Assembly: GCA_959347425.1 (NCBI GenBank)
Contig: OY365741.1
Span: 892,501-956,500 of the forward strand
Source: an uncultured Amylibacter sp.
GTDB lineage: Bacteria; Pseudomonadota; Alphaproteobacteria; Rhodobacterales; Rhodobacteraceae
Direction: 5' to 3'
Length of the DNA: 64,000 nt
Below the pieces are notes generated by a model, which saw nothing but the letters and a program-made list of their open reading frames with translations, was not told where the DNA came from and did no database searches. Within the stretch, counting starts at the first letter, position 1. Every line of letters begins with the position of its first letter. A program made the position numbers and the translations under genes. This document shows positions 1 to 7,786 of the stretch, one piece after another.

Positions 1-303
<303 letters not shown>

Positions 304-530
304 AAAAGCTGTTTTCACAGCTTATCCTTAACGTTTGGACCTTTGCACATCATCTGCCCCAAAAGGGCAGATATTCGTGTTTGCCATAAAATACAGGGTA
401 TGTATCCCATAACAAACACCGAAGCTGACATTCCATAATCAGGGATTTAACTCCCCTAGGAATGCGATATGCAAACGTCTTTCGCGTCGAAACGCGCTTG
501 TCCGCCCACATATCTCTTCAGATATAAAAA
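304..530 (-). other. rRNA operon leader with several hairpins
   Basis: Between boxA and the 16S start the minus-strand RNA can form clear hairpins. These are a 5-bp stem with a UUCG tetraloop (483-496), an 8-bp stem (352-359 with 365-372) and a 7-bp stem (306-312 with 317-323). Such leader structures are usual in rRNA operons for antitermination and RNase III processing. Whether one pairs with the 16S trailer cannot be seen here. Confidence 0.6.
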
Positions 531-542
531 TTTCAAAGAGCA
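531..542 (-). promoter_or_regulatory. boxA antitermination element of the rRNA leader
   Basis: The minus strand reads TGCTCTTTGAAA, a close match to bacterial boxA (TGCTCTTTAACA). It lies about 230 nt upstream of 16S and about 120 nt downstream of the promoter, the expected place for NusB/NusE loading. A small stem-loop (TATCT/AGATA) follows directly. Confidence 0.75.
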
Positions 543-663
543 AAGAAAACCGAACCGTCGCCACATGATATACATCACAGCAGCGTAAGCCGACATCCTT
601 TAAAAATGTTAAGAAAAGCAAAATAAGAACCGTTAAATTCCGCATTTCTGCCAATCTTGTGGC

Positions 664-692
664 TAGATACTCTTTATTTTTAATAAGTGCAA
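664..692 (-). promoter_or_regulatory. candidate rRNA operon promoter
   Basis: Minus strand: -35 TTGCAC (687-692), 17-nt AT-rich spacer, -10 TATCTA (664-669). It is correctly placed upstream of boxA and the 16S gene. The TTGCA-type -35 recurs before rplJ, rpsM and rpsL. Confidence 0.55.
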
Positions 693-851
693 GCCCTAAA
701 ATGAATAAAAGGGCATAAAAGGGGATTAATTTGGGGTAAAAATGCGATTTTATGAAAAAAAGCGGGGGCGTGGAGGCGAATATGGCAAAAATATGGGGGG
801 AATGGGTGGATATGATGATTTGATGGCGAATCGTTTGCGAATCGGTAAAGA

Positions 852-879
852 AACGGTTTACGAGTGATTCTAAACCGTT
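852..879 (-). terminator. perfect 9-bp inverted repeat after the toxin gene
   Basis: AACGGTTTA (852-860) and TAAACCGTT (871-879) form a perfect stem with a 10-nt loop overlapping the stop of the PIN gene. The downstream T-tract is weak (TTTCTTT), so termination is likely but not certain. It separates the toxin-antitoxin pair from the rRNA promoter region, which runs in the same direction. Confidence 0.5.
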
Positions 880-1441
880 ATTCGGGCAAAACACGGATAA
901 GAAATTTAGAAGCCTCAGTCATGCCTTCCCTCTCCATCCACAAAATCAATCCGTCCATATCCACCTGCGGGTTGTTAAAACGGTTTAGCATATTATCAAG
1001 TGCGAATAGAGCCTCACGCGGACTGATAGAAATTGAATCGGCAATGAAATTATCGGCATTTATGGCTTCGGTTTCATGACTGGCCAATACATCTTGCGGA
1101 AAATCTTTTAAGTTATCGGTGACAATCAAACCCGCCCGCACCTTTATTGCCGCCGCCAAAACATGCCTATCATTTTTATCTGGTAAGGTTAAAGCTGTTT
1201 CAATCTGTGCATCAACTGCCACCAAAGCCTCTGGGAACACGTTTTCTAGTATTTGTCTTTGCTGTTTAGCCATTGTTTTGTCAAAACGGGCTTTTAAGCT
1301 GTTCTCAAATTCATCCAAGATTTTTTGCGACCAGCGCGGTCTGAATAAACCCTCTTGCGCCAAACTCATGATGATATTGCGTTTCAAAACACTATGTAAA
1401 ACGCAAGCATCAACAATAATAGTAAAACGATTTACTATCAT
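878..1441 (-). CDS. PIN-domain protein, probable toxin of a toxin-antitoxin pair
   Basis: This 187-residue protein has PIN-nuclease features: an N-terminal hydrophobic strand ending in Asp (IIVDACVL, about residues 8-15), a mid acidic residue (LDEFENSL) and a late Asp cluster (LPDKNDRHVLAAA, then LIVTDNLKDFP). These are the acidic residues that bind metal in PIN ribonucleases. Its ATG overlaps the stop of the upstream HTH gene by 4 nt (1438-1441), so the two are translationally coupled, as in type II modules with an antitoxin first. The RNA target is unknown. The length, about 50 residues more than classic VapC, suggests the larger PIN_3-like group (inference). Confidence 0.8.
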   Translation of the reverse strand: MIVNRFTIIVDACVLHSVLKRNIIMSLAQEGLFRPRWSQKILDEFENSLKARFDKTMAKQQRQILENVFPEALVAVDAQIETALTLPDKNDRHVLAAAIKVRAGLIVTDNLKDFPQDVLASHETEAINADNFIADSISISPREALFALDNMLNRFNNPQVDMDGLILWMEREGMTEASKFLIRVLPE

Positions 1442-1899
1442 GTATCAAGTAAATACTTTGCATCAATACGCGCCATTTTTGTCAACAGACGTTCACGCTC
1501 CGCATCACGTTTTTTCTTATAGGCAAACAAATCCACGGCTTTAATGCGCCGATGCCGCCCAATAAGGGTATGGGCAATTTGCTCTTCATCAAGAATTTTA
1601 ATCAAATAGGGACGCGATACATTCAACAGATCCGCAGCCTGTTGGGTTGTAAGATCTGCCCCATAAGGCACCATTTGAAACCCACGTCCACTGGAAATCA
1701 GCCGTAAAACATCCAAAAATGTCTTAGCAACACCATGGGTAAGAACCACATCCGCTGATTGTTCTTTGTCTATGGTGATACCGATTTTTGTTGTACCATT
1801 TGATTGATTTGTTGCTGCCAGAATTTGCCGCAAACTATCGGCACACTTAATATCAATTTCTTTGGGTAGGCGTTCGTGGAACGCAGATTTAACAGACAT
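1438..1899 (-). CDS. HTH (excisionase-type) DNA-binding protein, probable antitoxin
   Basis: 153 residues. The C-terminal half carries an excisionase/MerR-like helix-turn-helix (LTTQQAADLLNVSRPYLIKIL, about residues 80-100), then GRHRRIKAVDLFAYK, the usual end of that fold. It lies directly upstream of, and overlaps, the PIN gene, so the natural reading is an antitoxin that also represses its own promoter. The start at 1899 has an AGGGA ribosome-binding site. A promoter candidate lies about 55 nt upstream. The N-terminal 70 residues show no recognised domain and may hold the toxin-binding part. Confidence 0.8.
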   Translation of the reverse strand: MSVKSAFHERLPKEIDIKCADSLRQILAATNQSNGTTKIGITIDKEQSADVVLTHGVAKTFLDVLRLISSGRGFQMVPYGADLTTQQAADLLNVSRPYLIKILDEEQIAHTLIGRHRRIKAVDLFAYKKKRDAERERLLTKMARIDAKYLLDT

Positions 1900-1951
1900 T
1901 TTATTTCCCTATTTTTAGTCGTTTTACCCCACACATGCAGAGTTGTTTTCA

Positions 1952-1980
1952 TAACTAGCATCAAAACAAACAAACTGCAA
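1952..1980 (-). promoter_or_regulatory. candidate promoter of the HTH/PIN pair
   Basis: Minus strand: TTGCAG (1975-1980), 17-nt spacer, TAGTTA (1952-1957). The HTH gene starts 53 nt downstream. No clear operator repeat was seen. Confidence 0.4.
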
Positions 1981-2023
1981 TATTCGCAATAAACGAAACG
2001 GGTAAAGAATTCGTTACCTGTGG

Positions 2024-2050
2024 CAAAAATAAACCACCCTGCGGGAGGTT
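2024..2050 (-). terminator. rho-independent terminator after msrQ
   Basis: On the minus strand AACC-T-CCC, loop GCA, GGG-T-GGTT (2032-2050) is followed by TATTTTT. The stem touches the msrQ stop codon. This is a classic intrinsic terminator layout for the msrPQ operon. Confidence 0.65.
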
Positions 2051-2677
2051 CTACCCTGCTGACCGCGCCCGCTTGGCATTCTTACGCCGTCTGGCTACAT
2101 CACGATAAACCAGCAAAACAAGGGCAATCCCGCAATACACCAGTGGCTCTGTCTCCCACGTTTTCTTTAACAAAACAAAATGCAGCACCGCCCCGATAAT
2201 CGCGATATAAGTCAATTTATGCAAACGACCCCATTTTATCGGTCCCATCTTACGAACCACCTTATCGCGAGAGGTTATAGCCAAAGGTATCATCACCACA
2301 AACGACAGCACGCCGAACATAATATAGGGGCGACGGGTGATATCTTGCACAATGGTACGCCATTCCAACTGCACATCCAAGAACAAATACACCGACAGAT
2401 GCGCCATTGCCATGAAAAACGCAGTCAGCCCAAGGGCGCGGCGGTATTTCACCAGATTAACCCCCGTGATATTGCGAATCGGAGTAATCAGCAACGAAGC
2501 CACCAGAAACTTCAACGCCCATTCGCCCAATTGAAATTCCAGATATTTCTGCGGGTCGGGGATGAACCTCGTGAAAACATTGTAAAACAACGACGCACCC
2601 AGCCCAACCCCAAGGATATAAATCAGCCAGTGAGGGATTTTCTTTGTTGCTTGGTTTAGGATGGCGATAATGTTCAT
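2051..2677 (-). CDS. msrQ: MsrQ, heme-binding membrane subunit of periplasmic methionine sulfoxide reductase
   Basis: 208 residues, mostly membrane helices, of the ferric-reductase-like YedZ family. MsrQ passes electrons through b-heme from the inner membrane to MsrP, which repairs oxidised methionines in periplasmic proteins. Conserved His residues sit in predicted helices (for example FFMAMAHLSVYLF near residues 87-99 and GRLHKLTYIAIIGAVLHFVLL near 150-170). It lies 39 nt downstream of msrP in the same operon, the standard arrangement. A terminator follows. Confidence 0.93.
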   Translation of the reverse strand: MNIIAILNQATKKIPHWLIYILGVGLGASLFYNVFTRFIPDPQKYLEFQLGEWALKFLVASLLITPIRNITGVNLVKYRRALGLTAFFMAMAHLSVYLFLDVQLEWRTIVQDITRRPYIMFGVLSFVVMIPLAITSRDKVVRKMGPIKWGRLHKLTYIAIIGAVLHFVLLKKTWETEPLVYCGIALVLLVYRDVARRRKNAKRARSAG

Positions 2678-2716
2678 AATAATTCCCTCTTTTACACGAA
2701 TTTACCCAAACGTTCC

Positions 2717-3637
2717 CTAAAAGAACTTCGCCAAATCCATACCCTCATACAAACCAGCCACTTCATCACCATAGCCATTCATAAATAAGGTTGGAATCTT
2801 GCCAGCAAACAAGCCACCACCCAGTGGGCGTTCGCTCGCCTGTGACCAACGTTTGTGATTCACATCGGGATTGACATTGGAATAAAACCCATATTCTCGT
2901 TTGCTATATTTGTTCCAAGAGGTCGGCGGTTCAACATCCGTCAGGGTGATTTTAACAATCGATTTTATCGACTTAAACCCATATTTCCAAGGCACAATCA
3001 GACGTAACGGCGCACCGTTTTGATTGGGCAGCTCTTCCCCATACATCCCCGTTGTCATCAAGGTTAAATCGTGCAGAGCCTCATCCAAACGCAACCCTTC
3101 AACATAGGGATAGGGAATCACGCTAATACGGTCTTGGTCGGGCATTTCTTCGGGGCGATACAGGGTTTCAAAGGCAATGTATTTCGCGCCGCTTTGCGGT
3201 TCTATCTGTGCCAATAGCTCGTGCAAAGGAAACCCAATCCATGGCACAATCATTGACCAAGCCTCAACACACCGAAATCGATAAATCCGTTCTTGCATGG
3301 ATTTGCCACCCAAAACATCGGACAAATCATAAATCCCAGGTTTATTCACCATCCCGCCAATTTCCACAGACCACGGGTCGGTGGTGAGCTGATGGGCATA
3401 TCGTGCAGGATCGCTTTTGGCCGTGCCGAATTCATAAAAATTGTTATAATTCTCTACCACTTCCTTTGGCGTGATTTCGCCATCCACGGTATATTTGGAT
3501 TTTGTCGCGTTGATAGCTTTTGCCTGTGCTGGACGCGCCAGCCCGTGGCCAATCCCCAGTGCGGCCGCGCCCGCAATAATCTGACGGCGGTTTAAAAACA
3601 CCGATTTGGGGGTTATGTCTGAATATTTGAGTGTCAT
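2717..3637 (-). CDS. msrP: MsrP, molybdopterin-dependent protein-methionine-sulfoxide reductase
   Basis: 306 residues. The N-terminus carries a twin-arginine signal (NRRQIIAG, residues 16-23, then a hydrophobic stretch ending AQA), as expected for a folded molybdoenzyme exported by Tat. The sulfite-oxidase fold motif YRFRCVEAW (about 119-127) supplies the molybdenum-ligating Cys123. The enzyme reduces methionine sulfoxide in the periplasm with electrons from MsrQ. Length is close to that usual for the YedY family. A candidate promoter lies in the gap upstream. Confidence 0.95.
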   Translation of the reverse strand: MTLKYSDITPKSVFLNRRQIIAGAAALGIGHGLARPAQAKAINATKSKYTVDGEITPKEVVENYNNFYEFGTAKSDPARYAHQLTTDPWSVEIGGMVNKPGIYDLSDVLGGKSMQERIYRFRCVEAWSMIVPWIGFPLHELLAQIEPQSGAKYIAFETLYRPEEMPDQDRISVIPYPYVEGLRLDEALHDLTLMTTGMYGEELPNQNGAPLRLIVPWKYGFKSIKSIVKITLTDVEPPTSWNKYSKREYGFYSNVNPDVNHKRWSQASERPLGGGLFAGKIPTLFMNGYGDEVAGLYEGMDLAKFF

Positions 3638-3677
3638 TGTTAGGGTCTTTCTTGGTTTATGGATATTCCATCCGCAC

Positions 3678-3705
3678 TTTACAAGGAAACCGTACTAGAT
3701 TGCAA
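3678..3705 (-). promoter_or_regulatory. candidate msrPQ promoter
   Basis: Minus strand: TTGCAA (3700-3705), 16-nt spacer, TGTAAA (3678-3683), about 40 nt before the msrP start. The -10 match is only fair. Confidence 0.35.
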
Positions 3706-3721
3706 CACCTTTTTTACACGG

Positions 3722-5239
3722 CTAGCCATTTTGTGATTTTGCCTCAACTTTTACCCCGACTTCTGGCCAGATTTCATCCATCGCCATGCTCTGCCCATCC
3801 CCGCGAGTCATCCGCACATGATGGCGGGTCATATCACGCGGTTCCAGCACGCCTACGGAATGCGCGACGATACCGACCTCTTTGACGATACTTTGGGCGT
3901 ATTTCATCACTTTATCGGCTTTATTTTCTGGCACCAAGCCCTTTTGAAACCGCTTATTATGGGTGGTTATACCAGTGGGGCAAGTGTTTTTATTGCATTT
4001 TAACGCTTGGATACAGCCCAGTGAAAACATAAACCCCCGTGCCGAGCTGACAAAATCCGCACCCGTTGCCAGAGCCCAGGCGACATCCCCAGGCACAACC
4101 AATTTGCCCGAAGCAATTAGGCGAATCCGCGATTGCAACCCGCGTTCTGCCAGCATATCAACGACTCTGGGCAGGGATTCGCGCAAGGGCAAGCCCACCA
4201 AATCCATCAGAGGCATCGGTGCCGCCCCCGTACCACCATCGCCACCATCCAGCGTAATAAAATCGGGTGCGGAGTCCACCCCCCGTTCCAGTACCATATC
4301 CAATAAATCAGCAAGGGCGGTAAAACTGCCCATCACGGTTTTGATACCAACAGGCTTACCCGTCACGGCGCGAATATGGGCGATTTTATCCAAAAGTTGC
4401 TCATTACTAGCAATGTCAGTATGGCGATTGGGCGAAATACTGGGCTCGCCTATTTTAATACCGCGAATCTCGGCAATTTCCTTTGTCACCTTTTCTGCCG
4501 GTAAAATCCCGCCCTTCCCGGGTTTTGCCCCTTGGGAGAGTTTAATCTCAAACATCCGCACCTGTTCTATATCCGCCAGTTGTTTTAAGCGGTCATCGCA
4601 GAGGTTGCCCGCTTCATCGCGCACTCCGTATTTTGCCGTGCCGATTTGAAAAACGATATCGCACCCACCCTCCAAATGAAACGGGGATAATCCGCCCTCA
4701 CCCGTGTTCATCCAGATATTGGCCTTTTTCGCGCCCAAAGACAAAGCCCGCACGGCAGGGCGTGAAAGCGCACCATAGCTCATGCCAGATATATTAAAAA
4801 AACTAGGGGCGAAATAGGGGATGCGGCAACTGGTGCCGATTTGCATTGGTTTGACTTCAACTTTGTCCGAATCCAAAGGCGGATAGGGTGCATTGACAAA
4901 AATCGGCGTATTCGGCACGGTCAAATTACGGGTAGAGCCGAAAGCAATGGTATTAGAGGCACCGCTGGAGCTCCGCGTAATCCAGTTACGCACGGCACGG
5001 TTAAAGGGCAGTTCCTCGCGATCCATGGCAAAAAAGTATTGGCGAAAGAATTCGCCCAATTCGGTGAAAATATTGCGAAACCGCCCGACAACGGGGTAGT
5101 TTCGGCGTACCGCATCCTCTGTCTGTAAACGGTCAATCACGAACAGCACGATGACGACCAGAAAACCCAGCCCAACAGCAAAGATAAAAACTGTCGCCAG
5201 TGTTTCTAAAAGATTGCCAACAACGTTCATATACAGCAT
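3722..5239 (-). CDS. FMN-binding glutamate-synthase family protein
   Basis: 505 residues. An N-terminal membrane helix (about residues 5-30) precedes a glutamate-synthase-type FMN barrel. The barrel carries glycine-rich phosphate-binding stretches (TLDGGDGGTGAAP) and the cysteine-rich loop KCNKNTCPTGITTHN (about 413-428), which in GltB ligates a 3Fe-4S cluster. It lacks the amidotransferase domain of true GltB, so glutamate synthesis from glutamine is unlikely. The real substrate is not known for this family. The start at 5239 has AAAGGA seven nt upstream. Confidence 0.88.
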   Translation of the reverse strand: MLYMNVVGNLLETLATVFIFAVGLGFLVVIVLFVIDRLQTEDAVRRNYPVVGRFRNIFTELGEFFRQYFFAMDREELPFNRAVRNWITRSSSGASNTIAFGSTRNLTVPNTPIFVNAPYPPLDSDKVEVKPMQIGTSCRIPYFAPSFFNISGMSYGALSRPAVRALSLGAKKANIWMNTGEGGLSPFHLEGGCDIVFQIGTAKYGVRDEAGNLCDDRLKQLADIEQVRMFEIKLSQGAKPGKGGILPAEKVTKEIAEIRGIKIGEPSISPNRHTDIASNEQLLDKIAHIRAVTGKPVGIKTVMGSFTALADLLDMVLERGVDSAPDFITLDGGDGGTGAAPMPLMDLVGLPLRESLPRVVDMLAERGLQSRIRLIASGKLVVPGDVAWALATGADFVSSARGFMFSLGCIQALKCNKNTCPTGITTHNKRFQKGLVPENKADKVMKYAQSIVKEVGIVAHSVGVLEPRDMTRHHVRMTRGDGQSMAMDEIWPEVGVKVEAKSQNG

Positions 5240-5266
5240 TTTGTGTTCCTTTTATTGGGGCGGGGG

Positions 5267-5383
5267 TTAGGGGATTATGCCAAAGTAGAGCAAGCCCACC
5301 CCGATAAGCAAAGCGGTTATTGGCCAAAACATCAAGGCGATTCTTAGGATGGCAAAGAGAAATAGGCGAATAATCCACATCAT
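5267..5383 (-). CDS. possible small hydrophobic membrane protein
   Basis: A 38-codon frame (MMWIIRLF... to ...LYFGIIP) consists almost wholly of membrane-helix residues and ends 27 nt before the FMN protein start. No clear ribosome-binding site precedes the ATG. It could be a real small protein in the same transcript or a chance frame. No family was recognised. Confidence 0.3.
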   Translation of the reverse strand: MMWIIRLFLFAILRIALMFWPITALLIGVGLLYFGIIP

Positions 5384-5411
5384 GGGGGGTGTTTAGCGGG
5401 TTTGGTGGGAT

Positions 5412-5458
5412 TTAACAATAACGATTAACGATTAACGATGAATGATTAACGATGAATA
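5412..5458. repeat. heptamer array, left flank of mosaic repeat A
   Basis: Degenerate 7-bp units (TTAACGA, TGAATGA) run into the repeat element. An 11-bp stretch here (GATGAATGATT) recurs inverted in the right-flank array at 5831-5878. Confidence 0.75.
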
Positions 5459-5797
5459 GCCCTTCGGGTCTTCGTCATTTTTTCAAAATGCCGACCAGCG
5501 TGGTCTTTTGTGCGTAGCCCCCGCTTCGCGGGAGCATGCCAAAAGCCCTTGGGTTACAAGACTATAGCGTCTCTATAAATTTACTATCTGGAATAACAAG
5601 ACGAGAGAGTGGATTATTTGCAAAGAATACTTGGGAATTGGTGATAGGCTATTTCTAAATTTATTTAGACACTATACAAGACGCTGAACCAAACCCCAGC
5701 CAAAAAAATCCCGCCCGCACTCCGCAGGAGGGGTGGGCGGGCGGGCGACCGTTTGACGCGGCCTTGCCCCCAAGTGAGGGCGAAACAAAAAACCTCC
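5459..5797 (+). repeat. mosaic intergenic repeat, copy A (candidate structured RNA)
   Basis: One of four related elements in the window. The hairpins are stem 1 (5476-5481/5485-5490), stem 2 (5493-5497/5501-5505), stem 3 (5505-5510/5540-5545, with an apical CCCGC/GCGGG hairpin) and stem 5 (5710-5718/5737-5745, with inner CTCC/GGAG). It contains the 80-nt optional module between two TAAATTTA copies (5576-5583 and 5656-5663). No coding potential was seen, and the flanking genes end or start outside it. Together with its flanking arrays it fills the gap between the FMN protein and pyrF. Confidence 0.85.
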
Positions 5798-5830
5798 GCT
5801 CTTAACTTCTCATAACAAACTTCCAATTCC

Positions 5831-5878
5831 TAACAACCAATCATTCATCATTCACCATTCACCATTCACAATTCATAA
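5831..5878. repeat. heptamer array, right flank of mosaic repeat A
   Basis: Tandem 7-bp units of the form CATTCAT/CATTCAC/AATTCAT. Part of it is the inverted complement of the left-flank array. The pyrF promoter candidate begins just after. Confidence 0.75.
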
Positions 5879-5881
5879 ACA

Positions 5882-5910
5882 TTTACATCCGCCCCATCAT
5901 ACTCTATACA
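5882..5910 (+). promoter_or_regulatory. candidate pyrF promoter
   Basis: TTTACA (5882-5887), 17-nt spacer, TATACA (5905-5910), 43 nt before the pyrF ATG. A good sigma70-type match. Confidence 0.55.
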
Positions 5911-5953
5911 CAGACAAAATACACAAACAAACCCACCAAACCGAGCCCTCCCT

Positions 5954-6649
5954 ATGAAACCTGATAACCGCCTTATTGTCGCCCTAGATTTACCTAATCT
6001 TATTGACTGCGAAGCAATGGTAGCAAAACTTGGCGATAGCGTTAATTTCTATAAAATCGGGTTGGGGATGCTCTGCCAAGGTGGGTTGGGCTTGGCAATC
6101 GAGTTAAAAAACCAAGGCAAACGCGTCTTTCTGGATATGAAATTCTTTGATATCGGCGCGACGGTGGAAAAAGCCGTACGAGGCGTTGCCCAATATGATT
6201 TGGATTTTCTAACCGTGCATGGCGACCCTTATGTCGTCCGGGCGGCGGTAAAAGGACGCGGGGATAGCCCGATGAAAATCCTTGCCGTGACGTTTTTAAC
6301 CTCGCTTAACCGCGCCGATTTGGATGAGGCACTGATACAAAACGGGGCGATTGAAACGCTGGTGGTTGACCGCGCCCGCCGTGCGTTTTTGGCGGGGGCG
6401 GATGGGGTGATAGCCTCGCCGCACGAAGCAGCCGCGATTCGCGACCTGCCCGAAGCCAAAAATAAACTGATTATCACGCCTGGGGTGCGCCCATTGGGGG
6501 CGGATAATAACGACCAGAAACGTATTGCGACTCCCGCACAGGCTATCCAAAACGGAGCGAATCATATCGTCATAGGTCGCCCGATTTTGAACGCCCCCAA
6601 CCCACGCGATGCGGTGTTAAAAATCCTTGAAACCTTGCCCAAGGTATAA
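5954..6649 (+). CDS. pyrF: orotidine 5'-phosphate decarboxylase
   Basis: 231 residues, the usual length for the bacterial enzyme that makes UMP from OMP, the last step of pyrimidine synthesis. The catalytic motif FLDMKFFDIGATVEKA (about 58-73) holds the Asp-Lys-Asp charge network. The C-terminal IITPGVRP and NHIVIGRPI bind phosphate. It is a single gene with its own promoter candidate. Its stop (6647-6649) directly abuts the stop of the convergent downstream gene, with no space for a separate terminator. Confidence 0.96.
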   Translation: MKPDNRLIVALDLPNLIDCEAMVAKLGDSVNFYKIGLGMLCQGGLGLAIELKNQGKRVFLDMKFFDIGATVEKAVRGVAQYDLDFLTVHGDPYVVRAAVKGRGDSPMKILAVTFLTSLNRADLDEALIQNGAIETLVVDRARRAFLAGADGVIASPHEAAAIRDLPEAKNKLIITPGVRPLGADNNDQKRIATPAQAIQNGANHIVIGRPILNAPNPRDAVLKILETLPKV

Positions 6650-7504
6650 TCACCCCGCAATCACCTCTGCCCGTTGCGCCCCCAGGCCTTCAACGCTGAT
6701 TTCCACCACATCCCCCGCGCCCAGAAACCGAGGCGGAGTTTGCCCCAACCCGACCCCTGCGGGTGTGCCCGTGATAATCACATCCCCCGTCCTCAACGCC
6801 ATATACCCACTGATTTTATGAATAATCATAGCACAGGAAAAAATCATCTCTCGCGTATTGGAATCCTGCTGGATTTCCCCATTCACCAGAGTTTGCAGTT
6901 TCAAATTCTGCGGGTCGCCGATTTCATCAGGAGTCACCAGATAAGGCCCAATCGGACCAAAACTGGGGGCGGATTTGCCTTTAATCATCTGCCCGCCACG
7001 GTTTTTCTGAAACTCGCGTTCCGACACATCGTTGGCGGCGAAATAGGCCGATACATAATCCAAAGCCGCCTCTTCGCTCACCTGATAGCAATCCTGCCCG
7101 ATAACCATACCCAATTCCACCTCCCAATCCGTATGAACGGACGGCTTGCCCGCGTCTTTTGGCAGGATAATAGGGTCATAGGGGCCGTTAATACATGTGG
7201 TTGCTTTGGAAAACAACAAAGGCTCTGGCGGGGTGCGAGACCCCGTTTCCTTCACATGATCGTGATAATTCAAACCAATAGCGAAAAACGTGGGAATATC
7301 GCGCAAACACGCGCCGATACGCTCACCTTTGGGCAGGGTAGGCAGGCTGTCCGTGTCCAAAGATTGCAGACGTTTTAGAGTTTTTATTGAAACAGCCTCG
7401 CCATAAAAATCATGGACATAGGCGGATAAATCGCGGATATGCCCAGCTTCGTCCAGCATGGCTGGGATTTCTTTGCCACGTTCCCCGTATCGCAATAATT
7501 TCAT
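6650..7504 (-). CDS. fumarylacetoacetate hydrolase (FAH) family protein
   Basis: 284 residues. The C-terminal FAH fold spans about residues 75-280 and includes the metal-binding acidic motif DWEVELGMVIG (about 129-139) and the closing GDVIITGTPAGVG. Members are metal-dependent C-C bond hydrolases, decarboxylases or hydratases, such as ureidoglycolate lyase or acylpyruvate hydrolase. The sequence alone does not fix the substrate. The neighbours (pyrF convergent, coxIV upstream) give no pathway. Its stop abuts the pyrF stop. Confidence 0.88.
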   Translation of the reverse strand: MKLLRYGERGKEIPAMLDEAGHIRDLSAYVHDFYGEAVSIKTLKRLQSLDTDSLPTLPKGERIGACLRDIPTFFAIGLNYHDHVKETGSRTPPEPLLFSKATTCINGPYDPIILPKDAGKPSVHTDWEVELGMVIGQDCYQVSEEAALDYVSAYFAANDVSEREFQKNRGGQMIKGKSAPSFGPIGPYLVTPDEIGDPQNLKLQTLVNGEIQQDSNTREMIFSCAMIIHKISGYMALRTGDVIITGTPAGVGLGQTPPRFLGAGDVVEISVEGLGAQRAEVIAG

Positions 7505-7526
7505 AACGGTCTTTCGGTTTTGTGGT

Positions 7527-7691
7527 TTATGGAGTGGTGAAGGTCAGGATGATTAAAACAACCGCCGTAAGGACGCACAGGCGGATTGACCAGCGAACAA
7601 AGCCATCAAAGGTTTGCTCCTGCGCGGTTATATCCATTTGCCCGTGGGTGTGGGTTTTTTTGCTTTTTTGTGCTTTTTGAGTTTTTGCCAT
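7527..7691 (-). CDS. aa3-type cytochrome c oxidase small subunit IV
   Basis: A 54-residue protein with a charged N-terminus containing HGQMDITAQEQTFDGFVRW and one membrane helix (about 36-52). The MDI.AQE.TF.GF pattern is the hallmark of the bacterial CoxIV_2 family, an accessory helix of aa3 oxidases. The start has a strong AAAGGAG site six nt upstream. It lies 22 nt before the FAH gene on the same strand. No other cox genes are nearby, which is common for this subunit. Confidence 0.8.
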   Translation of the reverse strand: MAKTQKAQKSKKTHTHGQMDITAQEQTFDGFVRWSIRLCVLTAVVLIILTFTTP

Positions 7692-7753
7692 TTTGGACTC
7701 CTTTGTTAGTTATTAGTGGTTTGACATAATAATGCCATAAGTGCGGGGGATTG

Positions 7754-7786
7754 TAAATAACGATTAACAACTAATCACTAATCACT
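7754..7786. repeat. heptamer array at the end of the MBL gene
   Basis: Units TTAACAA, CTAATCA and CTAATCA in tandem (7-bp period). The TAG stop of the MBL hydrolase (7778-7780) lies inside the array. Confidence 0.7.

Noticed and set aside
439..894. 151-codon open frame on the minus strand
   Set aside because: It covers the rRNA promoter, boxA and leader hairpins, has no family features and overlaps the PIN gene end.
1770..1973. 67-codon minus-strand frame over the antitoxin start
   Set aside because: Overlaps the HTH gene in another phase and lacks a ribosome-binding site.
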